This document shows positions 15,799 to 24,538 of a stretch of 64,000 nt of DNA, piece by piece. Origin of the DNA: Marinilactibacillus sp042660675 (GTDB lineage: Bacteria; Bacillota; Bacilli; Lactobacillales; Carnobacteriaceae_A); NCBI RefSeq assembly GCF_042660675.1, contig NZ_JBHSUL010000001.1, forward strand, positions 1-64,000, read 5' to 3'. The notes under the pieces were generated by a model. It was not told the DNA's origin, did no database searches, and saw nothing but the letters and a program-made list of their open reading frames with translations. The translations under genes were made by a program, and so were the position numbers. Position 1 is the first letter of the stretch, and the number at the start of each line of letters is the position of its first letter.

Positions 15799-17202
15799 GT
15801 GAAAGAACAGACACTTTACTATAATGGAGATTGGCAAAAAGCTCAATCAACCGATTATACAGAAGTTATCAACCCAACAACAGAAGAAACGATTGGAAAA
15901 GTCGTTAACGCTAACCAAAAAGATGTTAATTTGGCTGTTACTTCAGCTAAATTCGCGTTCAAAGAATGGAATCAGACGGATCCTGAAGTTAGAGCAGATT
16001 ATGTAGAAAAATTGTTAAATGGTATAAAAGAACGTAAAGAAGATCTTATGGATATTATGATCAAGGAACTGGGTACTTCTCATATTTTTGCTGATAACAC
16101 TCAAGTCGGCTTAGCGGTCAAAGAGATGGAAGCAACGATTGAAGAAATCAGACATTATGATTTTGAAGAAAATGTAGACAACGCGACTGTCATCAAAGAA
16201 GGTTTTGGTGTTGTAGCTTGTATCACACCCTGGAATTTTCCATTAAACCAAATTCAAAGAAAAATCACCCCTGCTTTACTTGCAGGAAATACAGTCGTCG
16301 TGAAGCCAGCGAACTTGACACCATTCACTGCATTGCTTTTGGCGGAAATCGCACATGAAGTCGGTTTTCCTAAAGGTGTATTCAACATAATAACAGGGAC
16401 CGGTAGCGACACAGGAGATTATCTTACTGGTCATCCAGATGTATCTGTCATCTCATTTACTGGATCAACTAAGGTTGGATCGAGCTTGTACGAAAAAGCC
16501 AAAACGACTATCAAGAAATTGGTACTCGAATTAGGCGGTAAATCCCCGATGGTCTATCTTAAAGGCGGAGATCTGGAACTGGCTGTTAAAAATGCAGCGG
16601 ACACTGTACTGCATAACCAAGGTCAAACGTGTTCTGCATTGACACGATTTTTTGTACCCAAAGATGAACTTGAACGTACAAAAGAAGTGATCAAAAACTA
16701 TTACAAAGATATTAAAATTGGAGACCCTACAGAAGAAGACACCCTTGTCGGGCCGTTAGTTTCAGAAGGTCAAATGGAAACCGTACTGGATTATATTGAA
16801 AAAGGTAAAAAAGAAGGCGCAGAAGTCTTAATTGGCGGAAACAAAATAGACCGTAAAGGGTATTATGTTGAGCCAACGGTCTTTGTCAATGTAACCAACG
16901 ATATGACGATCGCTCAAGAAGAAATCTTTGGCCCCGTACTCGTTGTTATCACTTATGAATCCGTTGAAGAAGCGATTGAGCTTGCCAACGATTCTATCTA
17001 CGGATTATCTGGTGGTGTGGTTGGACCCGAAGAGGAAGCTGTTAAAGTCGCTCGTCAATTGCGCACTGGTAATATCGCAATTAACGACGCAGCGCGTTCA
17101 CCTAAAGCGCCATTTGGTGGTTACAAGCAATCTGGTTTCGGTCGAGAAAACGGCCTATACGGTGTTGAAGACTACTTTGAAATTAAAGCAATTTTTAGAT
17201 AA
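15799..17202 (+). CDS. NAD(P)-dependent aldehyde dehydrogenase
   Basis: 467 residues, full family length. The catalytic set is complete: N146 in PWNFPLNQ, E244 in LELGGKSP and the nucleophile C278 in NQGQTCSALTR. The cofactor loop reads FTGSTKVG and the C-terminal ENGLYGVEDYFEIKAI. The start is a GTG at 15799 with AAGGAG upstream. It lies downstream of a betaine-type binding protein and converges on an amine oxidase. Oxidation of an amine-derived aldehyde, or betaine aldehyde, to the acid is therefore plausible. The sequence alone does not fix the substrate; succinate-semialdehyde and broad-range aldehyde dehydrogenases share these motifs. Confidence 0.9.
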   Translation: MKEQTLYYNGDWQKAQSTDYTEVINPTTEETIGKVVNANQKDVNLAVTSAKFAFKEWNQTDPEVRADYVEKLLNGIKERKEDLMDIMIKELGTSHIFADNTQVGLAVKEMEATIEEIRHYDFEENVDNATVIKEGFGVVACITPWNFPLNQIQRKITPALLAGNTVVVKPANLTPFTALLLAEIAHEVGFPKGVFNIITGTGSDTGDYLTGHPDVSVISFTGSTKVGSSLYEKAKTTIKKLVLELGGKSPMVYLKGGDLELAVKNAADTVLHNQGQTCSALTRFFVPKDELERTKEVIKNYYKDIKIGDPTEEDTLVGPLVSEGQMETVLDYIEKGKKEGAEVLIGGNKIDRKGYYVEPTVFVNVTNDMTIAQEEIFGPVLVVITYESVEEAIELANDSIYGLSGGVVGPEEEAVKVARQLRTGNIAINDAARSPKAPFGGYKQSGFGRENGLYGVEDYFEIKAIFR

Positions 17203-17217
17203 AACCTGATTTATTTT

Positions 17218-17262
17218 AAAAGGACCCGAGCTGTGTGAAATGCACATAGCTCGGGTTCTTCT
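17218..17262. terminator. Bidirectional terminator between aldehyde dehydrogenase and amine oxidase
   Basis: ACCCGAGCTGTGTG pairs with GCACATAGCTCGGGT with one mismatch, and is flanked by A-rich and T-rich sequence. It separates two convergent genes. Confidence 0.85.
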
Positions 17263-17274
17263 ATTATATATTCA

Positions 17275-18555
17275 TTACTCAACAAGCTTTTTTAGCAATT
17301 GCTCAACTGCATATTTTCCTGAAAGAACAGCGCCTTCCATGAATTGAGGAAATGCTGGAGCTAATTCTGTACTGGCAAATACGATATTCTGGTAAGGCTC
17401 TTTCAATATTCGTTTTGCATCAATGTCTCCTCCATAATGCGTGATACCGCCATATCCTCCACCATAGTATGGAGAATCCACCCATACTTTCTCTTCTAGG
17501 GATTGGTATGCAGCAATGCGTTCACCTAAAACCTGTGTTAAACGATCCACTGCAAATGCTGTTCTTTCATCAGACGCTACTCGCGTAAGCTCTATGGCTT
17601 TGTCTCCACCGATAAACATGGTCAAGCGGTTTTTTCCTAGCTTCTTAGAAGATTCCATTACATTGACACCTTCTTCTTCACCAAACAAGATACCGAACAG
17701 CTTCTTCTTTTCTCCATTAATTATAATCTCACGCCAGAAAGGCTCCTCATAAGTAAAAGTCAACTTGATGACTGCTCCATCTATAAAGCTATTCAATGCA
17801 GGATAAAATCTCCCTTTAAGTTCTTCGCTAAACTGAATACGGCGTGCTACTGTAGGCGGAACAGCAACAATAACGGCTCTCGCTTTAAAAGTCTGTCCTG
17901 TTTTCGATACGACTTCATAACCCTCATCCACTTTTCTAACTGCTTCAACAGGCTCTTCATACAAAAGATTTGTCTTCGAAATATCTACTAGATGGTCAAT
18001 CACCTGACTCAAGGGACCGGAAGCTTGATATTTCACTTCATCTTCTTCTAGTGTGATATTTCCAATCAATCGCTTCAATGCTTTTGGATTAATATAATCG
18101 CTACTTACTGTAAATTCCGAAGCGACTAAACTCTTGATCGCTTTCGCTTCCACATCATCTTCAACAGCCTCATCCACAACTTCAGAAAATGTATGGTCTT
18201 TTCTAAATGAACGATCTTTCAACAATTCTGCGTGATGCTCAAAATCAATGTGACCGACTTCGTCTTTTGTTTCATTGATAATAACGGCATCTTCTACTAT
18301 ATACGTATCTTCTAACTCCATACCCGCTTCTTTGATCAGTTGAACCATCTCAATCATATCGTCATTCACAAACTGAGCACCCAACTCTACATAACTTGAG
18401 CGGTCTTCTGAAACTTTCGATTGTACTTTTCCTCCAGCTCGATCAGTCGCTTCAAGAAGTTTATACGATAATCCTTTGTCTTGTAAGGCTCTAGCAGCAG
18501 ATAATCCGGCTAGTCCAGCTCCAATTACTATGACGTCCAGTTGTTCCTGACTCAT
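17275..18555 (-). CDS. FAD-dependent amine oxidase (flavin monoamine oxidase family)
   Basis: 426 residues. An N-terminal Rossmann motif VIVIGAGLAGLSAARAL (about 9-25) is followed by the E/R-GG motif LLEATDRAGGKV. The C-terminal FAD-contact region includes YYGGGYGGITHYGGD and FASTELAPAFPQFMEGAVLSG. TAGGAGTGG is well placed before the ATG. Members oxidise amines to aldehydes with release of ammonia and peroxide. The convergent aldehyde dehydrogenase could handle the product, but shared transcription is impossible in this arrangement. Substrate unknown; other flavin amine oxidoreductases (for example protoporphyrinogen-oxidase-like) are less likely given the motif pattern. Confidence 0.87.
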   Translation of the reverse strand: MSQEQLDVIVIGAGLAGLSAARALQDKGLSYKLLEATDRAGGKVQSKVSEDRSSYVELGAQFVNDDMIEMVQLIKEAGMELEDTYIVEDAVIINETKDEVGHIDFEHHAELLKDRSFRKDHTFSEVVDEAVEDDVEAKAIKSLVASEFTVSSDYINPKALKRLIGNITLEEDEVKYQASGPLSQVIDHLVDISKTNLLYEEPVEAVRKVDEGYEVVSKTGQTFKARAVIVAVPPTVARRIQFSEELKGRFYPALNSFIDGAVIKLTFTYEEPFWREIIINGEKKKLFGILFGEEEGVNVMESSKKLGKNRLTMFIGGDKAIELTRVASDERTAFAVDRLTQVLGERIAAYQSLEEKVWVDSPYYGGGYGGITHYGGDIDAKRILKEPYQNIVFASTELAPAFPQFMEGAVLSGKYAVEQLLKKLVE

Positions 18556-18810
18556 CTTTCCACTCCTATAACAGGTTTGATTTAATCAACTTAAGCGTAT
18601 CAAGTTCTTTATAGTAAAGCAAAAAGGACGTTCCAAGAAGTGTAGTAGTTTCTCCTCTTTTACGGTAAAACAACGTTCTTACTTTTTAAACCTTTGTAGC
18701 TCAATCGCTTTTATTAGATTTAAGTATTTTATTAAATATTTTTAGTTATTCGTTAAATTTTTTTCGATACTTTAATAGTGGGTGTAAATAAATTAAAGGA
18801 GACATTACAT

Positions 18811-19155
18811 ATGTTTTTAAAATCGATTTCTGATCGCACACTTTTGTTCATTATGATACTACTCATAGCTTATATTTATAACCGAAAACAAACTAAAAGA
18901 TCATTTACTCTAACGGTGTGTTTATTCCAGATCTTCTATATCATCTTATTCCTGACGGGGTTTCTGGCATGGATAAATATTCCCGAAGCGCTGTTTGATG
19001 TTCTTTGGTGGGGATTATCAGCCCTCGGTTTTTACAGTTGTTTTATTATTCGACATAGTGCTTCACCGCTTTTAAATATTTCTATCGTTACTACTTGTAT
19101 TGCAACATTTTTTGGCTTTTTAGCGTTTGCTATGATGGGATGTGCTGGTTCTTAA
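18811..19155 (+). CDS. Small four-helix membrane protein of unknown function
   Basis: 114 residues with four hydrophobic segments (about 8-25, 33-55, 60-78 and 85-108) and a C-terminal AMMGCAGS. The ATG at 18811 has AAAGGAGA nine bases upstream; a longer GTG-started frame from 18778 runs through that site and is unlikely. It is a single gene on the plus strand. I do not recognise a family. Confidence 0.65.
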   Translation: MFLKSISDRTLLFIMILLIAYIYNRKQTKRSFTLTVCLFQIFYIILFLTGFLAWINIPEALFDVLWWGLSALGFYSCFIIRHSASPLLNISIVTTCIATFFGFLAFAMMGCAGS

Positions 19156-19223
19156 ATTCAAAACAACTATCTACTTTATTCTAAATTTGTTTTATAATCT
19201 AGTATGGAATAGAGGAGGATATT

Positions 19224-19733
19224 ATGATAACGATTAAAGAGATTACAAACATCACAACTGAACAAGCAGAATTAGTGGACTTGTTTCAAGAAGTCGTGGC
19301 TTCTGGCGCGGCTATGAACTTTCTACACCCCATGAGCGAAGAGACGGCTGTTAAATACTGGAACGGTGTACTATCAGAACATGTTCGATTGTTCGTTGCT
19401 TTATTAGACGAAGAAATCGTAGGCACCGTTCAATTACAGATGAGCGATAAAGAAAATGCTCCTCATCGAGCTGAAATCGCTAAGCTGATGACCCATCCAA
19501 AAGCGCAACGGAAAGGTGTTGCCAGAACGATTCTGCAATACGTCTTAAAAGTAGCTGAAGAAGAAAATAGAACCTTACTGTTATTAGACACAGAAAAAGA
19601 AGGACCCGCAAATGCCCTTTATCAATCGGAAGGCTTTGTTTTGTACGGCGAAATCCCTGCTTATTCTCAAGATCCTTTTGGCGTTTTCAAAGACGGAAAT
19701 TGTTACTACAAATATTCTCCGCAGATTAGCTAA
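19224..19733 (+). CDS. GNAT-family N-acetyltransferase
   Basis: 169 residues. Motif A of the acetyl-CoA-binding site reads LMTHPKAQRKGVARTILQYVL, with the Q/R-x-x-G-x-A loop, and VGTVQLQMS forms the preceding strand. NALYQSEGFVLYGEIPAYS is the usual C-terminal motif B region. GAGGAGGA precedes the ATG. It stands about 70 bases after a small membrane protein gene. The acceptor substrate cannot be assigned. Confidence 0.85.
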   Translation: MITIKEITNITTEQAELVDLFQEVVASGAAMNFLHPMSEETAVKYWNGVLSEHVRLFVALLDEEIVGTVQLQMSDKENAPHRAEIAKLMTHPKAQRKGVARTILQYVLKVAEEENRTLLLLDTEKEGPANALYQSEGFVLYGEIPAYSQDPFGVFKDGNCYYKYSPQIS

Positions 19734-19760
19734 TAACTGAAAGAAAAGAGGTATGTTTTA

Positions 19761-20005
19761 ATGTTTAAAAACCCCTATTTTCTAACATTTTTAAATATTG
19801 TAATATTTTCTGGTTATATGTTTGTTGGTATCCCAAGAGGAGATTTCATTACGCTGCTGATCGTCAGCTCACTGTTGGTCAGTCACATTTAAATGGATTC
19901 AGAAAAAACTGGAATATATATACACGTTATACGCAAATAATGTCTTTTATCTTTACAGTACTGGTAGTTACTTACATCTTTGCAACGTTGTTTTCTTTCT
20001 TTTAA
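19761..20005 (+). pseudogene. Frameshifted small membrane protein gene
   Basis: An ATG with AAAGAGG about 11 bases upstream opens MFKNPYFLTFLNIVIFSGYM and runs to LLIVSSLLVSHI, then stops at 19892. If one base is restored near 19885, the frame continues HLNGFRKNWNIYTRYTQIMS and VLVVTYIFATLFSFF to a stop at 20005, giving a coherent protein of about 80 residues with three hydrophobic segments. A single-base deletion (or a sequencing error) is the simplest explanation. Family not recognised. Confidence 0.6.
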
Positions 20006-20020
20006 AAGTCGTTTTCCCAA

Positions 20021-20065
20021 AAATAAGAAGCGTCCAAGATGATAAATTTTGGATGCTTCTTATTT
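20021..20065. terminator. Bidirectional terminator between the broken membrane gene and the HAD gene
   Basis: AAATAAGAAGCGTCCAA and TTGGATGCTTCTTATTT form a long stem with one G-U-type mismatch, lying between convergent genes. Confidence 0.88.
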
Positions 20066-20095
20066 AACTTTGTTTGAACAAATTAATTCTATTGA

Positions 20096-20767
20096 CTATT
20101 TTTGGTTTTCGAGAATATCTTCTACAAGTTTCACGAGGTTATCGTTTGAAAAGTCAGGATCTGGGTAATAAGGATTGAATTGTGTATTTTTTCGTTTAAT
20201 ATAAGCTGTTTTGAGTCCGGATTTTTTAGCACCAAACAAATCCCAGTCATGAGTCGCTAACATTACTGTTTCTTGAGCAACTAATGCTTGTTCATTCAAT
20301 ACATAGTTATAGATTTCTTTATAAGGTTTATATCGTTTCACAGCGTCTACTGAATAATAATGATCTACTTGGTTAATGATTCCAGCATTGGTTAATTGCT
20401 TCTCGACCATCGCTTCTGATGAATTCGTGACGGCAATAATGGTTAATTCGTGATCTTTTAGCAAATTTAACGCTTCTTCTACATCATCATAGGCTGGTAG
20501 TTCCTGAAATGCATCGAGGATATCGTTTTTAATATCTTCTGTTAGCTCTTTACCACTTTCCATAAACAGACTTTCAAGAGCTGCTTCGGTTAATTTACTG
20601 AAATCTTCGTACTCGTTCAGTCCTCCTAGTACCGTTGAGGAATGAAGAACTATTTTGAACCAGTAAGCCATCGCAAAGTCTCCGTCAAAGTGCTGGTCGA
20701 ATTTCTCTTTCAATAAATTCAAGTTTAATAACGTTTCGTTCATATCAAATAAGACCGTTTTGATCAT
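20096..20767 (-). CDS. HAD-superfamily hydrolase (type II haloacid-dehalogenase-like)
   Basis: About 223 residues. Motif I is VLFDMNETLLNL with the DxN variant of the DxD nucleophile pair; motif II threonine/serine lies in IIAVTNSSEAMV; the lysine is in KRYKPYKEIYNYV; and the motif III/IV acid is in LATHDWDLFGAKKSG. This layout is that of 2-haloacid-dehalogenase-like proteins, though such members often act on phosphorylated metabolites. I start at MIKTVLFD (20767), about nine bases after AAAGAG. The frame is open further upstream to 20815 but has no better site. It ends 30 bases before the terminator shared with the upstream plus-strand gene. Confidence 0.82.
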   Translation of the reverse strand: MIKTVLFDMNETLLNLNLLKEKFDQHFDGDFAMAYWFKIVLHSSTVLGGLNEYEDFSKLTEAALESLFMESGKELTEDIKNDILDAFQELPAYDDVEEALNLLKDHELTIIAVTNSSEAMVEKQLTNAGIINQVDHYYSVDAVKRYKPYKEIYNYVLNEQALVAQETVMLATHDWDLFGAKKSGLKTAYIKRKNTQFNPYYPDPDFSNDNLVKLVEDILENQK

Positions 20768-20813
20768 GATCATCATCTCTTTCTCTGTTTTATTCTCGTC
20801 AGCAGTATAACGC

Positions 20814-20847
20814 AAAAAGCTCTCTTTCCGAAGAAAGACAGCTTTTT
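20814..20847 (-). terminator. Terminator of the GST-like gene
   Basis: AAAAAGCT and AGCTTTTT outer arms enclose an inner CTTTC/GAAAG pair. It lies 10 bases after the GST-like stop and just upstream of the HAD gene. Confidence 0.75.
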
Positions 20848-20857
20848 GAATTGATGA

Positions 20858-21817
20858 TTATTTATCTAAACTGAAGTCCAGTTCTGGCCCTTTTGGTACA
20901 ATACCATTTGGATTGATCTGTTTATGACTACGGTAATAATGTTTTTTGATATGATCAAAGTTGACCGTCTCTTTTACACCCGGTTCATTGTACAATTCTC
21001 TTGTGTAACGCCATAGATTTTTATAGTCTACGATTCTTCTGATATTGCACTTGAAGTGACCGTGATAAGCACTATCAAAACGAATCAAGGTCGTAAATAA
21101 ACGCCAATCTGCTTCCGTAATTTCGTCTCCTACTAAAAAGCGGCTACGTTCTAGTCGTTCTTCAATATCATCTAAGGCATCAAATAATGTTGTGACTTCT
21201 TTTTCATAAACCTCTTGGGTTGTAGCGAAGCCAGCTTTGTAGACACCATTGTTGATTGTGCCATAAACTTTTTCGTTGATTTCATCAATCTCTGTCATTT
21301 TGTCTTCTGGAAGAAAGTCTTTATCATTTCCGCCCACTTCATCGAAAGCTGAATTCAACATGCGCATAATATCTGCGGATTCATTATTGACGATTTTATT
21401 CTGTTTTAAATCGTATAAGACAGGTACAGTTACGCGTCCACTGTAGTCTGGTTCAACATGTGTATAAATCTGATACATAAAGTCTGCATGAATAACAGGA
21501 TCTTGGATGACACCTTCTTCTTCCTCAAATGTCCATCCGTTTTCTCCCATCAAAGTGTTCACAACAGAAATTGAAATTATATCTTCTAGTCCTTTCAGAC
21601 TGCGCATGATTAAAGCGCGACTGGCCCATGGACAAGCGAGCGAAACATATAAGTGATAACGACCTGGCTCTGCTTTAAATCCAGCTTCTCCAGTCGGACC
21701 TGCGCTACCGTCTTTGGTGATCCAGTTTCTAAATTGTGACTCCTCACGAATAAATTCGCCTTCGTCATTATTGTAATCCCATTTGTCATGCCATTTCCCT
21801 TTAACTAACAGTCCCAT
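20858..21817 (-). CDS. Glutathione S-transferase omega-like / glutathionyl-hydroquinone reductase family protein
   Basis: 319 residues. The N-terminal thioredoxin-like domain carries the signature YHLYVSLACPWASRALIMR, with the catalytic cysteine in CPWA near residue 62. It is followed by DPVIHADFMYQIY, VPVLYD and NNESADIMRMLN. The C-terminal helical domain includes FLVGDEITEADWRLFTTLIRFD. The arrangement is that of ECM4/YqjG-type xenobiotic reductases, which reduce glutathionyl- or related thiol-conjugated quinones. AAAGGAG precedes the ATG. Many Firmicutes lack glutathione, so bacillithiol or imported glutathione may be the partner (inference). Confidence 0.88.
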   Translation of the reverse strand: MGLLVKGKWHDKWDYNNDEGEFIREESQFRNWITKDGSAGPTGEAGFKAEPGRYHLYVSLACPWASRALIMRSLKGLEDIISISVVNTLMGENGWTFEEEEGVIQDPVIHADFMYQIYTHVEPDYSGRVTVPVLYDLKQNKIVNNESADIMRMLNSAFDEVGGNDKDFLPEDKMTEIDEINEKVYGTINNGVYKAGFATTQEVYEKEVTTLFDALDDIEERLERSRFLVGDEITEADWRLFTTLIRFDSAYHGHFKCNIRRIVDYKNLWRYTRELYNEPGVKETVNFDHIKKHYYRSHKQINPNGIVPKGPELDFSLDK

Positions 21818-21913
21818 AAGCGACTCCTTTCAAAATAGATATTGTTTTAAAGTTCGTCTACTTCTAGTATAAGTCTCGAAATCGAAATAAACAAATTCTT
21901 TCTCTGACTAAGC

Positions 21914-22399
21914 TTAAAAGTACAATTCAGATAATCTTTTAATATCGGTTTTTTCAGATAAATCAATAAAATACGTTGACTGCCACTTTTGAGTTTTTGT
22001 TGCTGAAGGGTTTAGTTCTTTTTCCCATGTAGGGTAAACCCTAATTGCCATTTTCCCTTTTGAAGTTTCACTTCTCAGTATGCCTTGCTTATATAAGACA
22101 GCTTTAGGAAAGATGAACTGGCCGATTTTCCCATTATCCAAGATAGATACAATTACTTTATCTGGGTTTCCATGAAATGAATAAGGTTGATTCTTATTGT
22201 CAGCATCCTTTTCCCAGAATACCACAAAATATCCAGCTTTCTTTGAAGTCAATTTTGCTAAGCGACTTCTGTAAGTACGCTGATTCAAATTGAAACATGT
22301 TCCTTCATATTCAATGTTTTGAGTTTCTAGTTTTATAGCGGTCATTTCCTCAAGACCTATTTTTAATAATAGTTGCTTGGTGAGTGTTATAGACTTCAT
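21914..22399 (-). CDS. mepB: MepB-family protein
   Basis: About 161 residues. The family is recognised from YEGTCFNLNQRTYRSRLAKLT, the AGYFVVFWEKD segment, PDKVIVSI and GQFIFPKAVLYKQGI, ending with YPTWEKELNPSATKTQKWQ. MepB was named from the staphylococcal mepRAB multidrug locus, but its biochemical role is unknown. No mepR or mepA neighbour is present here. AAGGAGAATAAC fixes the start at 22399, 10 bases after the acetyltransferase stop, so the two form a small operon. The frame could be read from 22429, but that would overlap the upstream gene. Confidence 0.8.
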   Translation of the reverse strand: MKSITLTKQLLLKIGLEEMTAIKLETQNIEYEGTCFNLNQRTYRSRLAKLTSKKAGYFVVFWEKDADNKNQPYSFHGNPDKVIVSILDNGKIGQFIFPKAVLYKQGILRSETSKGKMAIRVYPTWEKELNPSATKTQKWQSTYFIDLSEKTDIKRLSELYF

Positions 22400-22409
22400 G
22401 TTATTCTCC

Positions 22410-22952
22410 TTACTTTGAATGCCAGTCACTAATTAATAGCCCGTAATTGTAAACATCTAGCCACTTTCCGTCCTGAAACAATCCTTCACGGTCGATGCCT
22501 TCTCTTTGGAATCCAATTTTTTCGTAAACCTTGATAGCTGATTCGTTGTTACTGTGTACACTCAAGCGTATCTTGTGAAGGCCTAGCTCATAAAAAGCAA
22601 ACTTACAGATGGTATGCAAAGCATCCGTTGCGTATCCTTTTCCTCTGTTAGATGCCGGAACGATTGCGAGCCCTAGTTCAGCTCCTCTATTTTTAAACTG
22701 CACATCAGATAAGGAAACCCAGCCCACAAATTCACTAGAAAAGCGTTCCCTAATGGCAAATAGAAAACGTTCATTACTGTCACTATCTCCTTGAAAGGTT
22801 TTCCACGCTTCTTCATTCCAAGGATGAAAGGTATCCCAACTAATATTGCGCAAAAATTCATTGTCCCACTGGTATTGTGTCAACATACCGAAATCTTCTT
22901 CCTCAAAGTGTGTAAAGGCAACTTTTTCTCCTAATATGACATTTTTCATATG
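22410..22952 (-). CDS. GNAT acetyltransferase (RimJ/RimL type)
   Basis: About 180 residues. The coenzyme-A-binding motif reads LGLAIVPASNRGKGYATDALHTI, followed by the family motif ELGLHKIRLSVHSNNESAIKVYEKIGFQ and RE(G)-containing strands. This combination is typical of acetyltransferases of the RimJ/RimL group that modify protein N termini, amino acids or drugs. The start at 22952 follows AAAAGGAG. The gene is co-oriented with, and 10 bases from, the mepB-like gene. Substrate unknown. Confidence 0.86.
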   Translation of the reverse strand, partial: HMKNVILGEKVAFTHFEEEDFGMLTQYQWDNEFLRNISWDTFHPWNEEAWKTFQGDSDSNERFLFAIRERFSSEFVGWVSLSDVQFKNRGAELGLAIVPASNRGKGYATDALHTICKFAFYELGLHKIRLSVHSNNESAIKVYEKIGFQREGIDREGLFQDGKWLDVYNYGLLISDWHSK

Positions 22953-22973
22953 TATACGCTCCTTTTTTATCTT

Positions 22974-23007
22974 AAAAAAAGAGGCCTGCTCTCGCATGCC
23001 CCTTTTT
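22974..23007 (-). terminator. Weak terminator after the small membrane protein gene
   Basis: An A-rich arm ending GAGGC pairs imperfectly with GCCCCTTTTT. It lies between the stop at 23012 and the acetyltransferase start on the minus strand. It has one mismatch, hence moderate confidence. Confidence 0.5.
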
Positions 23008-23011
23008 CAGT

Positions 23012-23218
23012 CTATGGTTTTCCAAGTATTTTATAAAAATAAATATAAATACTGAACACCACATATGTGATCGCTGCATAAAAAATACCTGCAAATAAAC
23101 CTACAAAAATAACTTCAGCCAACGAGCCTCCTGTAGATAAAGAGCCTTGCAAAAAGCCTGCAATAAGTAAAATAATCATAACGATATTTCTTCTTTTAAC
23201 TACTCGTGCCAGTTCCAT
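23012..23218 (-). CDS. Small membrane protein, two helices
   Basis: 68 residues starting MELARVVKRRNIVMIILLIA, with two hydrophobic segments (about 12-30 and 35-62) joined by GSLSTGGSLAEV. The start at 23218 has AAAAGGAGAAC at normal spacing; an open frame extends to 23254 without a site. The positive N terminus suggests that end stays in the cytoplasm. I cannot assign a family. Confidence 0.65.
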   Translation of the reverse strand: MELARVVKRRNIVMIILLIAGFLQGSLSTGGSLAEVIFVGLFAGIFYAAITYVVFSIYIYFYKILGKP

Positions 23219-23341
23219 AAGCCTGTTCTCCTTTTGACTTACCTGTTTATACATCCTATTAGAGTATACCTTTTTAAAGTAGAGAATGTGTATAAATTTT
23301 TATAAAATTCTATGAATTTTTATTATTTGGTGACAACAATC

Positions 23342-24022
23342 TTATCCTCTAGTGTGGCTTTCCAATTTAAGGTTAATCAACAACGGAATCAAACAAAATA
23401 AGATACTTCTTACACCAAATACAGGAATCAATGCAATCCCAACGAGTACACCTAGATGGTAATGGAGTAATGTATAGCCGTAAAAGGTTCCTTTCACCTT
23501 ACTAGATTCTGTCGCGTTCAGATGATAATCCATCCATGCCTGAATGCACTGACGAATGTTTCCAGTTGAAAATAGTGTCGGGCTAACGTACTCTTTTGTT
23601 CCATTGAAGACACCCCATTGAAATGCGGTCAAAGCAAATAGCGGCAACAAAGCCAGCAAATCATCTGCCTGTCTTGGTATGACTCCGATCATGCAGACAC
23701 CAACGATTTCAACTAAAAGGCAGATTTTGACAGATGCCTCGGTATACTTTTCTCTTAAATAAGAAGAAACAAACAAACTGATCATAAAGACCCCTAGCGC
23801 TGATATTCTAACAAATGCATCCAAGACACTCACTTCGCTGATACTGATAAACATTTGGATGAGATTCGCTGTCTGAGCTGAACCAAAGTTTCCTCTTAAT
23901 AATAAAGCATAGCTCCCACAGAATCCTCCGACCATACACATAGAGTAATGTAAGAAATTTTCATAGCTGTACGCTTGTTTAACTGGTATGTTCATTGTTT
24001 CATCATAAAGCGACTGAAGCAT
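23342..24022 (-). CDS. YoaK-family (DUF1275) membrane protein
   Basis: 226 residues with six hydrophobic segments. Family hallmarks are GGFCGSYALLLRGNFGSAQTANLIQM near residues 32-57 and the FQWGVFNGTKEYVSPTLFSTGNIRQ segment near 135-160. In DUF1275 proteins the latter contains the conserved T-x-x-x-T-G-x-x-(R) region. Biochemical function is not established; a transporter-like role is presumed. A TAGGAAT element is very close to the ATG at 24022, so the start is not certain. Single gene. Confidence 0.85.
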   Translation of the reverse strand: MLQSLYDETMNIPVKQAYSYENFLHYSMCMVGGFCGSYALLLRGNFGSAQTANLIQMFISISEVSVLDAFVRISALGVFMISLFVSSYLREKYTEASVKICLLVEIVGVCMIGVIPRQADDLLALLPLFALTAFQWGVFNGTKEYVSPTLFSTGNIRQCIQAWMDYHLNATESSKVKGTFYGYTLLHYHLGVLVGIALIPVFGVRSILFCLIPLLINLKLESHTRG

Positions 24023-24153
24023 CTATTCCTATAATGATTATTTTGATTCATTGTATTAAAGACTCCCTCGATTGACGACTACTGAATATATTTATACCCT
24101 CTACTATAAAACAAATCTTATGAAAATACATCTATTCACCCGATACTTATCCT

Positions 24154-24197
24154 CAAAAAAAACACGAGCACAGCCTTTTGGCTATACTCGTGCTTGT
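24154..24197 (-). terminator. Terminator of the small membrane gene cluster
   Basis: On the minus strand GCACGAGTATAGCC pairs with GGCTGTGCTCGTG around AAAA, followed by eight T. It is 31 bases past the stop at 24228. Confidence 0.9.
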
Positions 24198-24227
24198 CTC
24201 TTTATGTACTATTTTCTTTAACTCTAG

Positions 24228-24455
24228 CTACTTGTTATCCCTTTTATGCAGTTGTTCGCTGTTTGCTTTATACACATTTAGAAACTGACGTAACAAGACC
24301 AATCCATAAATGACTCCAGCAATTACAACCACTGCTAGAATGATCATAACGATTTGAAAAACAAAGTTTATCATCATCGTTCTTTCTGCATATTGAAGCA
24401 TGTTACTAAAAGGATCAGTGTCCATTGGATCCATATCTGTAATCATAGTATTCAC
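24228..24455 (-). CDS. Small single-helix membrane protein
   Basis: 75 residues. A methionine- and aspartate-rich N terminus (MNTMITDMDPMDTDPFSNML) leads into a long hydrophobic stretch (about 30-58) and a charged tail NVYKANSEQLHKRDNK. AAGAAGGTGA precedes the ATG. It is the last of three consecutive small membrane-protein genes on this strand. No family recognised. Confidence 0.65.
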   Translation of the reverse strand: MNTMITDMDPMDTDPFSNMLQYAERTMMINFVFQIVMIILAVVVIAGVIYGLVLLRQFLNVYKANSEQLHKRDNK

Positions 24456-24538
24456 CTTCTTTCTCTTGCTTCTAGATTAAAGAAATTCAGAAATAGAGTC
24501 AATTGATTGGAATGATAGAGTTCAAATATTCATAATCA

